From the NCBI GenBank assembly GCA_024449915.1, contig JAMZAV010001718.1:124001-188000 (forward strand): a stretch of 64,000 nt of DNA, written 5' to 3'. The position numbers and the translations under genes are program-made. The notes under the pieces were generated by a model that was given only the letters and a program-made list of their open reading frames with translations, did not search any database and was not told the origin of the DNA. Shown here in pieces: positions 12,524-26,372 of the stretch (the stretch's first letter is position 1; every line of letters starts with the position of its first letter). This DNA comes from Sweltsa coloradensis (Eukaryota; Arthropoda; Insecta; Plecoptera; Chloroperlidae).

Positions 12524-12944
12524 ACGATTTGCATTACCCGATTTGGTTTTTCATTGTTGGCATTTCCTAAAATGCAATTTCTGTCCTTATTAAGCACTAA
12601 TAGCATTGGAGGAAAATTATTTCATGCACTTAATGACTTAATAAAGATCAATTACAACTAAAGTTTAATCCAATATGCTGCTTATTCCTATTATTTACAA
12701 AATGAATACTGTTTTCGTGCTATTTTACACTCTTTTGTTACATAATTCACTTTGATGTTGTGGATATTAGAATTAGAGCCCTATTGATTTAAACTTTGGT
12801 TGTAATCGGTCATTATTTAGTCATTTCAGTGTGCATAGAAAGAATTTTTCCTCCAAGCTATTTAGTGCTTAATAATGGACAGTCAAATACGGCTTTTTTG
12901 AGAAATGCACATGGAAAACCAAATCGGTAAAAATCCGATTTGCC
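12524..12944. mobile_element. Long fold-back MITE
   Basis: The two halves are inverted copies with arms of about 190 bp, starting cgatttgcat/atggcaaatcg and including ctccttattaagcac-type words on one side and gtgcttaataatggac on the other. Divergence between the arms shows it is not a recent event. It lies exactly in the spacer between the two copies of duplication A. The superfamily cannot be set because no clear target duplication is visible. Confidence 0.7.
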
Positions 12945-14820
12945 ATATTTTTTTTTGGTGCATCCACCAAAGTTTCAGTACATTTTCCCTTTCATTTTGA
13001 CTTGACTAAGCCTTTCTTTTTTGAAAAACGGGGTTGCCCTGTTTCAAAAAAAAATAACAAAATGAAAGCAAAGACCTTCCTTGCAGCTAAAAGTCCAAAC
13101 TTGGTTATAAAACCCCTATTATCTGAGTATATAGAAAAGACTTCCCAAACGACGATATAAAATGCTTAAAATTAATAGTTCCTTAAAATTAAAACATTTT
13201 TAAAAAGATTTAAAAATACTTGTACTACCCCTACATATTATGTAAATAACTTGTCAGTACTTAAAAGACAAGGTGTATCCCACTTTAGTAGGTAGAATTT
13301 TGCGAATTTTTTTTTGGGCTAGTATGTTGTTTAGCTTAAAGTACCTTAATCGTTGTAATTCCCTATGGTTTTAAATAACAACCTTATAAGAACTTCATTG
13401 AGGATTTCCGTGAACTCATGACTTCCTTTATGTAGGTAGCGTGTGAATATACATCGAAGGATGTCAGCTACCCGGCACTTCCACCAAACCCAGGCTTACA
13501 ACAGCTGTATTACATTCAATATACTCTAGCCAACACTTACCCGGCACTTCCACCAAAATCTAGAATTTACAAAAATTACACTAGAATAATTTTTGGCGGA
13601 GGGTGTGTGTGCTGAAAGTGGTTCCTGAAGACTTATTCTATTAAAACATTATGCCCTTTGATGGTCGAGCGTGATTTGTTTGTGTTTCGATTTAATGTTT
13701 TTTACTTCTTACTTTTGTGTCAGTTCCCTATGTACTAAACCTTACCCCATATTTTCCTTAACCCTTACATAGGGCTCTGCAGGAACACTTTTAAAGGAAT
13801 TTTTTTTAAAATAATTTTAAAAAAATTAATTTGTTTTTAGGTTTTTGGATTTTCTTGAAGTCTAAAATTGACTACATTAGTGGATTGATCTTGCCTGTTT
13901 AACATGAAATATTGAAAATCTACGTCTGTAGGGCTGTCCATGTAATGTATGCATTATTGGATGAGCGTAGCGAGCGAAGCGAAGATTCCATTTCACTACA
14001 CTGGAGAAAAAGATCCGGAATGTTTTGTTTTTTTTTTTTCTTTTTTTCTTTTTCTTGTATTTTGTCTGTTTGTCCGCACGATTCCGGCTAAAACCCATAC
14101 TCCAATTGCAATGAAATTTTATGGAGTCTTCGAATCTCTGAACTTAGAACTGCCAAGTTTTTGAGCGTAATCGAAAAATTATTTCTCATTAAAATCGCAA
14201 TTTTACGATTTTTTTCGATTTTTGAAAAATTTCTTCTACTTATAACACCTACATGCTTTATCTGATTGTTATGATTTTTTCACAGAACCATAATTTTATG
14301 AATTAAGATATTCGTGTAAAATTTGAGCGCAATCGAAAAATTATTTCTCATGAAAATCAAAATTTTACGGGTTTTTCTTTTTTAAAACAATTCTTTGACT
14401 TATAACACCTACATGCTTTATCCGATTGTAATGATTTTTTCACAGAACCTTAATTTTATGAATTAATATATTCGTGTGAAATTTGAGCGCAATCGAATAA
14501 TTATTTCTTATGATAAACGCAATTTAACGATTTTTTTCTTTTTTTAAATTTCGATTAACTAAACAAATTTAAAATTTAAGTTTATTTTTATATAATTTAA
14601 ATTAATTTTTAAAAAAATCTTTTACAGTAATGATTTTTTCACAGAACAACAAAAAATCCGCATAACACATGGCAGCTCAATACACCAATTACGCTCATCC
14701 AACAACGCGGTGGGACTTAAGCGTTTTCCTAGTAGACAGCTATGTGAAGTTTCAGATACGTCGAGTTCTCAGAATAGTTATGTGCCAACTGCCAAATGTG
14801 TCCTGAAAATTTGACATTTC
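12945..14820 (+). repeat. Direct duplication A, copy 2
   Basis: It is co-linear with 10244-12118. Its first ~400 bp differ by runs replacing mixed bases (for example gaaaaacgggg for gacaacaggg), a pattern more like poor consensus than ordinary mutation; the rest is nearly identical. Confidence 0.92.
13957..14732 (+). mobile_element. Rolling-circle (HINE)-like element, type A
   Basis: This is the duplicate of the element at 11258-12030, with identical termini (TTGGATGAGCG ... gcgttttCCTAG|T) and the same tandem core. It was carried by the segmental duplication and is not an independent insertion. Confidence 0.72.
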
Positions 14821-15271
14821 ATGGTAGTTCATAATTCATTCATTCATCATTCATTCATAATTCATTCAATTTAATATTTATTCATTTGCTTGTTCGTGCT
14901 TATTTTGTGAATTATTTAAATACCTACGATTTGATCTGATTTTTGTACAGCAGTATTTTTGTCGACTCCCGTAAATCAGTGTAAATGTGCTCTATTACTC
15001 AAAAAAATATTATTTTGTCATTATAATCTATGTGACTCAACTGAAGGTTTTAAAACAATATTATTATATCTTCTAATCGTGATTTTATACAAATTTTTTA
15101 AAGTTTTTCGACCCTGAATTTTAAAAAAATTGTGTATTATCTTTGGCAAATATATTTAAAATAAGGTTTTTGTGTTTCTCAGTAGATTCATAACTATTTA
15201 GCCTATATAAAATATATATTTTGAGTTCATCGGGTGAATATCCCTTTAACGAACATTATATAATCTTCCAG

Positions 15272-15477
15272 GTGCAGACGCCCTCCCCGCTAGCCGGCAC
15301 CACGGTCCACGTGGCCTACGACCCCTTCTACAGCCCCATCCTACAGAAGATGGACAACGTCTTTGCCCAGCTGGGCTTCAACGAGGAGGCGTGCAGAGAG
15401 CGGCTCGTCTGCTCAATGTACAAGAGCCCAGCGCGCTTCAGTCCGCACAGTAACCTCATCTCAGCGGAGCTCAGCAG
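15272..15477 (+). CDS. Penultimate exon of DM4/12-like cysteine protein
   Basis: This is a 206-bp exon in an AT-rich region, with strongly GC-rich third positions. It is bounded by acceptor ataatcttccag and donor gtaagag. It enters in phase 0 and leaves two bases of an arginine codon. It encodes about 69 residues: a segment with HVAYDPFYSPILQKM, a short helix-like stretch (MDNVFAQLGF), then C-x5-C (CRERLVC) and KSPARFSPHSNLISAELSR. Together with the exon at 26567 the cysteine layout is C-x5-C ... C-x6-C, as in the arthropod DM4/12 family of small secreted or membrane-anchored proteins of unknown function. The upstream exons, including any signal peptide, were not found in the window. Function unknown. 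Confidence 0.85.
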
Positions 15478-16631
15478 GTAAGAGACAAACTATAATATAT
15501 AATAGCACGTTTAGTATTTGTATACATGAGGTACACTCTTGCAAGTACTTCACATTTCCGTACTACATTGTAACGATGTTTTTTTTAAATTAGCCATAAT
15601 TCACTCCTAGTTGATGTCAATGACGTCAGAGTTCGCTCGGTCTGCTTTAAATTAGAGTATAAAATCTGTAAGTAAATCTGAATCTGAAATGTATTTATTT
15701 ATTTATTTATTTTCGAGTTTTTATATGTATCTAATTTAATACAATCCCGAAAATAAACGCACATAACTTTGATTCAATATAAACTGTTCGCGAAATTTTA
15801 GAAAGAAAATTTATATATTTTATAATTTTATTGCTATAATTATATCATAATTACTAATTTGTTTTGGATATGCGGTGTATCGAATCCGAGACGTCCCGAA
15901 TCCGAGTCTCGCGTCTTACGATTGAGCTCCACCTATCGGTATTCAAGAACTTGCATTGTAACTAACACAACAACCTGAAATTAGCAATAAACAATTGTTT
16001 ACCAAGCGTCATAAACTGACAAGTGGAAATAATTGTCATTTGTCACACAAACTGTGATTGGTTTGAGGCGCGAGTAATGATTATCGAAGATAGTGTAAAT
16101 ATCTGAACACAATTAATACAGGTTGAGTTCGAGACGGTAAAAAAAATTGGTTTCGGTTATAGGACACATCTCAAAACAGCATTTCTTTTCAGTGCTACCA
16201 AAATAGTACGAGTCGTAACTTACGACTCGTAAGAATAGGCTTTACTATAGTCTAGGGCTAGCCTACGCTACAGCCGCTATAGCAGCATTGAACAAATATT
16301 AAAATTGACTATATTCATAATAATTCAGTAGCAAAATTATATACATGTTATTGTCTATATAATCGATTCGGCTTCCAAATATTTCTCGTAATAATTTTTA
16401 TTTATTCTATGACTACGTAACAATTAACTGAATTGTAAATTGCAAATTTGTTATGTCGCCATATTCAATCACACAACGAAACATTTAAATCAAAATGTCA
16501 CAGTCTCCAGCTGTCCGTATAAATTGATCATTTATAAAAGAACAAAAAAGATTGTATTTCACTGTAGAAAAATCCCATTGTTTTTAATTCTCAACAGAAT
16601 AACACGAGAGTGTTTAAAATAAACGATATCA

Positions 16632-17407
16632 TTGGATGAGCGTAGCGAGTGGAGCGAAGACTTCAATTTCACTGACCCCCCAAAATATTTAGCTCTGGTG
16701 TTTTTTTGTTTTTTTGTTTTTTTGTTTTTCCGTCTGTTTGTTCGCTCGATTCCGGGCAAACGGCATATGCGATCTTGATGAAAATTGTAAGGGACCTTCG
16801 TTTTCTCTGAACTTAGAGGTGTATTGTTTTTGGGTACAATCGAAAAAATATTTCTCATGAATATCGTACTTTTACGATTTTTTTCGATTTTTAGTGCGAT
16901 ATTTTCGTGACATTTGGTCCGATTCTGACCAAACGGGTGGGGCTACAACGTTCATATTTCACATGTACATTAAGGTTATGGTAATGTAGTACCTTTTGAA
17001 AGAAAAAGTTGAAAAAGTTAGCCAGAATTCACAGAAATAACGTATTTAATATAAGTTTTTCAATTTTTAGAGCGATATTTTCGTCCCATTCGGGCCGATT
17101 CTGACCAAACGGGTGGGGCTAAAACGTTCAGATTTCACATGGACATTAAGGTTATTGGTAATGTAGTACCTTTTGAAAGAAAAAGTTGAGAAAGTTAGCC
17201 AGAATCCACAGAAATAAAGGTTTTAATATGAGTTTATTGAGGTTTATAATACCAATTAACACGTAACAATAGAAACTCTGTTCAACAATCACCTACAATG
17301 CATTCAAAAGCACTTGCAAAGGAAAAGTGCAAAAAACGCAAAAACGCAAACAAAAAATTACAAAAAAGCTCATCCAGCAACGCGGCGGGACTTTAGCGTT
17401 TTCTTAG
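16632..17407 (+). mobile_element. Rolling-circle (HINE)-like element, type B
   Basis: It has the same ends as type A (A|TTGGATGAGCGTAGCGAG ... gctcatccagcaacgcggcg ... ttcTTAG|T; the last tetramer is TTAG instead of CTAG). The interior is different: two tandem ~120-bp copies of a unit with gattctgaccaaacgggtgg and aatgtagtaccttttgaaag. The partner of this subtype is at 56982-57753 on the minus strand. Confidence 0.7.
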
Positions 17408-18921
17408 TAAAGTATTAAAATTAGCGCCTCTGAATGGAATACTAGCAGCATGTTATGTGTCAAGTTGAACGCAAATAAAACAAAATATTATTATAATAAC
17501 TCGCGATGTTCATCAGGTGCCAACATACAACACACTCAAACACGAGGCAACCTGGTTGTTTAGTTAGACGGTACCAAGCGGACGCTAAAGAAACTGAAAA
17601 TAAAGAAACGTAACTCAATATTAATCATCCTCGTTTAGACGGCCGGCTGCATGAGTGGTCACGATTTTAAAAATATGTATCGGTATCAAATTAAACGTAT
17701 AATTCCTAACTGGTTTTATTAGTAACAACAATATCGTGTTTATGTGTGTGGTTTTACAAAGATACTTGAGCAACTTAACTGTAGTTTAGCAATATTTTAT
17801 CTGTGTTGGGACGCGACCTTGATCATCGCATAACGTCATAGGGCTGTTATGAGGAATGGATTCCTGTAGATAATATTTGCGTTGTATTAAGCCGTCCGCG
17901 GGACACATATAGCGTGTGGCTCTACGAAGTCATGGGTTCGAATCCCGCATAACGCGTGTTGTTTTTGTAACCATCCTTCTTCGTCATCTATCTCCACTTT
18001 TTTTTAATTTTACTAATAATTTATTAATATGGGACGTTAGGCACAGACCATCATTTTTTTTTTAATTTTACTAATAATTTACTAATAATCGATAGCTTTT
18101 ACTGCACTGGGATTTGTTGCGGCAAGGTGTGAGGCGAATGTTGCTGCAATACTGAAACTAGCACTGAGCTTTCTATGACAAATTTACACCTGAGTGTTAA
18201 TGAAATACACTTGTATCAGTTGGTTGGCGTATTTATTAAACAATAAAACTATCTGGGTCAACAGATCCTAGGCAGTTAAAGTTACACGTGTACATCGTCG
18301 CATTAGAATACTATTGTATCGAACTATGATTACCTCATTATGTGTTCTCAATAACAGAACTAGAATGTTGTTATTTTGTAAGTTGTAGATTGTAGGTGTG
18401 CAAGATTCTCGAAGCGTAATTCTTTAAATAGAAACCAAAAATGCCCTTTTTACACTCGTAGTTATTGCAAACTATAAATAGTTACAAAATACAAAATACG
18501 TTAGCAAACCATTAGTAAGGGCTTGAGTGCCGTGTGACACAGCAGTATTCCAAGATGTGATTCTAAATATTCATGATTTACATTATGTATATACGTGTCA
18601 TAATTGGGATAAATATTTCACTTATTGTGTTTATTATTACATGTGAATGCTGTACAACGTATTGATCATGGACAACGCAACTCATTAAAAAAACAGTTTA
18701 TACTAAAACAGGTTTTAGAGAAAGCCATTCACGGTCGTAGACTTGTGTGCAGTGCAAAGGTCAACATTCATTTAAAGTACCCACTTACTTTTAGTTTTCT
18801 TATCTCTTTACTTTTTAAATGTTACCATAAACAAATTATTCTTACATTGTTGTTGTAGTAATATCAGTTTTTCAAAATAATACTTCTTAACAACGGATTA
18901 TTATTTTGTGTGCATTTGTTT

Positions 18922-18985
18922 ATTGTCCTCCTTAGTAAATCAGTATTTTTTGAACTTGAATTGGACAGACGTAAAATAACTTAAC
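18922..18985 (+). repeat. LINE-like 3' tail
   Basis: It contains ttgtcctccttagtaaatcag and ggacagacgtaaaataa, matching the tails at 29777 and 20914. Confidence 0.45.
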
Positions 18986-19586
18986 TAATATCGATTAAAA
19001 TACTAATGCAGTGACTCCTAACGCTGTTCTACCGTATACACTAATTTAATACGACTCGGACCTAAGGCCTGAACCGTTCCTTAATATAGAAATAATTGAA
19101 AAGAATTAATTAATTAATTAAATTGTTGTAGGGGAGCATATTTATTTTTCAAAGTAAATAGATAGGTGATAGCGAACGCAAAAGTGTGGCCGTTAGGAAA
19201 CGATTCTGTTTTACTGTCACCCTAATAATGTCAACAGCAAAACACCAAATTGAAAATTAATAATCATAGATTCACTTTACGTCAGTGTACTTATTGATCT
19301 TCTGCTAGCAACGATGACTCTGTCACTAACAACAAGTAATACCCGATGAATGTCACCAGGCCAAGCCAGGCGAGATGTCCACTCGAACCGTACGTGTTCG
19401 AGATTAGTGGTCTAGAAAGGCGAATCTGTATCCTGGTCCCTCTCTCAAACAAGATGTGCTCGCTGCGCACGCGCAGAACTTGTGTGCGGCTCGCGAGGAG
19501 CTAATTAGAGTTATTTGTAATGATTAGCGAAGGGACCTTGAGCAATAAATTAAGCAAGTTTATATCGGACCTGGTATGCATTCAAA

Positions 19587-19929
19587 ATAATCTAATGGTT
19601 TTTCTGCACTGTGCACTGCACTTGTAAATAAAGAAAGAGATATAGAATGAAACAATATTTCGACGACTTATCAGTTATCTTCCACATGTTTATAGACATT
19701 ATTTCATATTATATTTGTTTATTTTTACATTTGTATATTGTTTTCTGGTGAAATTAAGATGGCAGTAGCCCTAATGGTCTTATTTAGTTTTCTTATTCTT
19801 ATACTGTTATGTCAACCTGTCAAAAAAACTGTTGAAGACGACTAATAAGTCGTTGTAATAATGTTTAATTCTATATATTTTTCTTCATTTACAAGTGCAG
19901 TGAACTGTCCAAAAAATTAATTAGATTAT
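19587..19929. mobile_element. Fold-back MITE
   Basis: Arms of about 95 bp at 19587-19690 and 19815-19929 are inverted copies (cactgcacttgtaaat, cgacgacttat; the complement at the right end) around a ~120-bp centre. The arms reach a matching aatctaat at both tips. Superfamily not determined. Confidence 0.7.
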
Positions 19930-20913
19930 CAATCTTACCTGTTCTAAAAGTTTCAACACTAAAATTACTTTAAAAATGATTGATAATTTAAGTTGATGCG
20001 TAACAGTTTGGCAATTAGTTCAACACTGTAAAATGGTTTTTATTGCAAGAGTTCATGAGTGAGAATATAGACAAATAAGATGTTTAAATACCGAAACATG
20101 TTTTTCTGTACAAGGTAGAATTTTCAGTTCTACAAGTTCCAAGCTTGATTCATGGTTGACACGTTCAGTATATTTCATATTTATACAGACTATTCAGCTA
20201 GAAAAACTTATTCGCAAAGGAGGACAGTAAATACAACTTATAACACAAATACACACAATAATTAACATAATTAAACAAGTTTGTAAATAATAATATAACA
20301 ATAACAATGAACAAAAAGACAATACCTATGATGGATGACATATTGAAAATATATTTACAAATATCATCTGAAATGAATCAAAATCACTAAATAATCGTCT
20401 CGATTGGATATAATTAAATACCACCATCTATATTCAAACCGTGCTCGTATCTCCAGCCTATTGTTAGGGGCTGAGTGTACAGACGCTTACACTTACTGGG
20501 TCAGTGTGCTATAAAGGAAGGTAGCGAGCGACAAACGGTTAGACTAGATGGTGATGACAAGTGTTGAATGCTAATACGTCCCTTGCTGACGAGCATCCCG
20601 CACGCAGGCTATTAACATTGACTCGCTAAACGGTAATTACATGACCGGAGCTTTCAGGCGAAACGTTCCAAATGGAATTGATCTTAACCTAAGGCAATTT
20701 GCACCTCTTCTGGTGACTTGCTGGGTTATGACTTTGGTTGTTCATACATAATCTATGATAAACCGTTCGAGTCTGTATTTCTGTATACGTGTGTAGAATA
20801 AAGATACAATCTCATTAAAAAAGATTTTTCATTGAGCGCCAAAACTTCACATATTATAAGTTGTTTTGGCAAAGAATGAAAATAAAAATCTAAAATGTAA
20901 ATATATTTTTTCT

Positions 20914-20960
20914 AAACGTCTATCCTATTCAATTAAAAAACTGATTTACAAAGGAGGACC
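20914..20960 (-). repeat. LINE-like 3' tail
   Basis: The reverse complement reads gtcctcctttgtaaatcag ... ttgaataggatagacgt, the same tail word as at 29777. A weaker relative lies at 20190-20228 on the same strand. Confidence 0.45.
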
Positions 20961-23900
20961 TATTGTGCATCATAAGGGTTTACCTTTCTACAAGTTGTAC
21001 TTTAAAAGTAGATAAACAAATAGGAGAGGTGGGGATAATAAATTAATTTTAAAGGTAGGCCTTTATACACAGTGGCAAAGCATCAATGAAAATGTAAACA
21101 AGCTGCAATAAACTATGTGATAATATATAAAATATTCCATAAAAAACATTTTCAGGGTTAGAGGGGAGGGTATCACACGAACACTTCACATGAATTGCAC
21201 GCATCTTGTAGTGATCATAGCACAACATCCATACACAATCTACTGTCACGCATGCACATACATTCACACAAACATTGAAGAATCTCCAAACAAAACTTGA
21301 CACGAAGACGCTTCAGACTTCGCACAATCTCGTTTTCACACTGCTAAAACTTTCATCCACTTAACATTCATTATCTTTTAGATGGTAAACTAAACAGGGC
21401 CCATGTGAACTGCGCGTTCACGTTAAACTGCATGGGAATTAACTATTATGCACTCGTGTGACAAATTTTCGGTGAAAGTCTGAATTAATTTCGTCTTAAT
21501 TGGTGTACTGTTTTCATCTTCTAATTTAATTATCAGTTAGCAAGAAGAGGATTTAACTAAACCAACTAACCTTTAGCTCACCATACTTATTTCTAATTGA
21601 AGGAGTATGAAGCAGTATTGTGATGAGTTTCAGTTTGCATTGTTACAAAACAAAAGTGCATTTAATTCGTTTGTCTATGTTGCTCAGTCTAGTTGTTAGC
21701 TTCTTCATTCAACAAATTAATTTCAAGAAAGTGTAGCCAAATATACGATTGGTATAGAGTTTATAATTTTCGTACAGTCAAATCAGCACCTGAGAACGTC
21801 ACGTTGTCATGGTTTCCAATCAATCGTGTACAGATATTGATTGATGAAGCAGCATATTATAAAGCATCTAAAATATAACTATTAAAAACATATGTTATGG
21901 AAGTCTTAAATATTTGTTTTCATAAACGTATGTGATATCGGTGATGTCAGTCCACAGTGTGTGTTGTACTAATGTTTTTCAGTGATATAAGAATGAAGTA
22001 CAACAAAAATACGTGAAAAAACGCTTCTTGGAATTTGTCATCATTTTAAGCAAAATAAGCTTTCTTTTAAATTTAGATCTTATATTGAGCCAAATGTATA
22101 GCACTCGCATCAATATAATAATATATGATAATTTGATGAATATGATAATAAGTAATATTATCATTTTTTAAATAATTGAAATTAAAGTATTACCCTGGGG
22201 AAATTTGAAAGCAACAAGTATAGTGGAAGGGGGGGGGGGGGCACAAGATGTTGCAATTGTTTAATAGTTTAGATAGTTTAAATATAAATGAGGAACTAGA
22301 AAATCAAATAAATCCAACCAATCTACACGAGTTCTAGATTTATTAATCATTTTGCTGACTATTATTTTGATTTCGTTTGTTGTTTTTGATAGCACAGACT
22401 AAGAAACGTCAGGACTTCACATGTGTAGTACAATAGGATTTCTTTTTTAATGGAATATAATCAAATCTTCAAGCAATGTAATTTATAGTGTGGAGAGTAT
22501 GTTAGAATCCGGTGTCCCCTTTAGTTTAGCGACAACCCAGCGCAAGACAATGATAATTGCAGAAGTAGGTTCACGTCTCTCAAGGTTAAATGTTTTAAAG
22601 CTGTGATTACCTACAATCATGAACCCGTCTCTTTGTATCCACGTTAATAACACTGTCACAAACACCTGATTTAGCGCGGGGACTTTCTACGTTATAAACC
22701 GTTTCATCTTCTCGTATCTCAATTAAAAACAAAGAAATGTGGTTTCACTGTAGAGTGTATCACACTGCAATGAAGTACAGTATTAAAATGCCAAGACGGG
22801 TCGTGAAATAATTCGTGTGACTGTACAACATGAGAACAAAAGCAAGTACAATCATGTTCTGTAATAGAAAAGTAAAATGCGGGAAACATATTTGAGAACA
22901 TTGTTTTTAAGAAACATTTAAAACTCTGTTTTTATCTTTTCAAAACTTGATATCAATGATTTTTAATAATGGCTGTAACTTCGGTCACCAATAAGGGTTG
23001 TTGATAATATTTTTGTTTTTATATTTAGTTCTTAAACTTGAGTAATTAAACATATCACAAAGACCAAAAATTGCTTAAATATAAAAGCTATATGGACAAC
23101 TTAAATCGCACGAGACATTTCTAAATGTAAAGTCGGGCTATGGGACCATAAGCCTACTTTTTGGTTAACTATAAAGTCAATAATGCTAAAACTATAAAAA
23201 AAGAAATAATACACCAATCTTTATAATCGTGAAATAAATAAAACCAGTAAAACAGTACCAAATAATTTGCCATATTGGATTTATTCTTAGAATAGTATGA
23301 AATCAATTGGGGGATTACTGAAAGGAATTTAAATATGATCGCTTTAAAAATAATATCTTAAATGTTCAAATGCAGCTAGTTTTTAAACATTACAATATTT
23401 TGACTATTTTTGTAACGCTTTAACAAACTTTCAAGTGGCAAAGTAAGTGTTCAAATGTTTAGAGCATGCAAAGGTGTTTTTCTCTATACATCCGGCAAGA
23501 AGTGTAATTACCTGATAACGATAACAGATATGGCAGGGGTATTTTAATCTTGGGAAATATGATTTCATGAACAACATCCGACTCTGGCTAGACAATATGA
23601 TATGATTATAGATGACAGGTAGAATGGTAATCATACACGCAAACCTAGATCAGATGCAGGAAGAAATTCCCACGGTTAAATTCACATTATCTCACATGAA
23701 GTAATATATATATTTCTAAGTCAATAATGCAATGGCGTGAATTATAAAGTTAATATATTATATTTGTTGCAAAGTTAAATGGCTTGGTAAACTGGTAACT
23801 AGGACAATCTCCAATAAGCTTTATTTATTTTTCAAAAAACTTGTTAGGTGTTTCACAAATCAAATCTTTAAAGTGTGTGGTTGGTCCTATATGTTCATTC

Positions 23901-25712
23901 CGGCTATTGCACAAATTAAGTTTTATTCCCATTCGGGCAAAGTGGAAACGTAATTTAATCGATAAACGGTCTTACATGAATATATTTTCCCCAGAGAGAA
24001 TCAGTTCGGTGACTGATTATGTAGACTCTAAGGACAAAATACAATTTTATGCATGTATGTATTTATTTATTCTTTCGTACTTAATGTATTGTTTTATGGT
24101 ATGAGGTAAATAGTGGTTTAAAACCGTCCAGGGGATGACATACATAATAAATGCATGGTTTAATCCATGCCTTAAATAAAAAAATGTATTATTGAAACTT
24201 CCGAATAGATGATTGAATGCATTTATTTCTCTTTACAAATAGCTTACTTTGCTATTTCTACACCTAATTAAACGCGCTTAAGTACGGCAAAGGTGTCACG
24301 TCACTTGCCACTCTGATTGTGGTATGTAGGTGCAAAGCATCTAGCCTTGGCTAACGCACACCGGGCGCCGTTTATAATTCGTAATTAAATCTTGCCAGGT
24401 ATAAAGCATGTGTGGTTCGCCAGGTTGCATACACGGTGGACTACTTATTGTAACAGCTAATTAATATAAGTTTATTTTTACCTTGATTAGTGCCGACCTA
24501 ATCAGCCTCAGTGTATGATTTGAAAAACAAAGAGTTGCTGGTTCGACTACCGACTTCATTCTTTCTTATTTTCATCCAGTTTCCCTTCGTTAATACAACG
24601 CTAATTAATATTTATAAATCAATAAACCTAAACCAAATATGTGATTATTACAATTGTATGGATATAAACGTAAAGAATGATAATGTGTTTACCACAATTT
24701 GAATTGCCATTGTTGAATTAGTAATTTTACACTTTTTAGCGTCTTCAAAAAAAGGACTAAAAAGTAAAGTGTGTTATGCAATTAATATTATTTGCGTAGC
24801 ACGACTGATCGAGCCTGAGCTGTATTTCGGTCAATGTTTTATCAACTTATTTGGATACTTACAACACAATTTTGAAATATTCAAATTCCTCTCTCCCCCC
24901 CCGCGCCCCGTCCCAACCGCTCAACCCAACGTACGGAGCGCACCACGACGCATATTTAATACAATTTGAGTCGATCGATTACGTGTATGAGAACATGGAA
25001 ATCATACAAGAATAGAATAAACTAGTATATTTATTACCATACTCAATGTTATTACCAACCAAGCTTCCATTGTGAACAAACAACACGTCTATATACGCTA
25101 CTGAGTACTGCCCCAATAAAAATCAATTCTATAGGTTGTATAATGTGCTATGTTCAGTTAACGGAATTTACAAATAACATAGTATTGAGAACCGCGCGGC
25201 ATGAAGCTTATTATACTGTATACACATCCGCGGGTAATGTTCATAAAACGCCTAGAAAATAGGCCATTAAGGTCAGCTGGTCACACGTGACATTGAATAT
25301 CGTAGAAGTTTACAGGCAAGCTTCTACTTCACTTTTGACTTCATGTTTTGAATAAAAAGTATTAAAGGTCTTATTTTAATGAATACATGCAGATCTATAC
25401 TGATCACAAAAAGAGGACTCAATCCCAGCTGCAGAAAACTTCTGGAAAACTTTAGTATACTTTGCAAGTGGCTGAATTTTAACCCGTGGCCTCCCTAGGC
25501 AAGAGTCTCACACGACACGCATGAGCTTCGTCAGTCTGTGATAAAACATTAATTAATTAACTAATAAATCATTGAAGTTTGATATAAAAAAATTAAAATG
25601 AATGTTTTCTTTAACACATAAACTTGGTTTCATGTTTTGTATTATGTGTTTGTGTATTTGTTATTATTTTGTTGTACCATAACTGACATGTATTATGTAT
25701 CAGTGTCCCATA

Positions 25713-26333
25713 CAGTGGCGTAACAAGAAAGGGTGAGGGGGGCGAAGGCCCGCCCCTAATTTGGTCAAAGAGGGCGAGGTGGGGCAAGATCTGTGGCAAG
25801 ATTTTATATTCTAACAATGTTCACAATTTTATAAATTTATAAATAAAAATAAATAAATTTATAAATCGGCCTTGTTGATTCTGGCGTTGATCCGCGTGTG
25901 TTTGCACTGTCCATACCACTGATTGCTATATTTCCTATTAAAAATATCGATCTTTGGTTGGTTATCGCTCACTCGTCGATTGCGTTGGGGCCTACAGGGT
26001 TGGCTTGGTCGCTTTGATTTACTGTCCCCCACTGAAAATCAGTTATATATAACTGAGTGAGTATAGACTCGAAATACAATTTATTTATTATTTATTTATT
26101 ATCGAAGAGAGCACTCTAAAACAGTAAAATACCACCACCATTTGCAATGTTAAAAATCGAAAATTTTCTGGGGCTATGCCGATTTGCCCCAGAACCACAC
26201 TAACTGAGGGTATTTCACCTTCCCCCCCACCCCCAATTATACCAGGATACATACTTTGCCATAAAAATGAGGGAAATGTTCGCACCCCCGCCCCCCCCCC
26301 CCAAAAAAAACAAGGGATAGCTAGTTACCACTG
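25713..26333. mobile_element. hAT-like element interrupted by a SINE
   Basis: It starts CAGTGGCGTAACAAG and ends ctagttaCCACTG, similar inverted ends with the CAGTGG start common in hAT elements. Flanks gtcccata (25705-25712) and gtctcata (26334-26341) match at 7 of 8 positions, as expected for an 8-bp target duplication. A SINE (25866-26101) is inserted inside. The G/C-run-rich body (ggggctatgccgatttgcccc) resembles fragments near 31990 and 46770. Confidence 0.65.
25866..26101 (+). repeat. SINE copy, 5'-truncated, nested in hAT
   Basis: It matches the tRNA-Trp SINE body from tcggccttgttgattctgg to the hairpin ccccactgaaaatcag and an (ATTT)n tail. It is the younger insertion because it splits the hAT element. 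Confidence 0.85.
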
Positions 26334-26372
26334 GTCTCATATATGTACTATATGTACTACAACAAAATTAAA

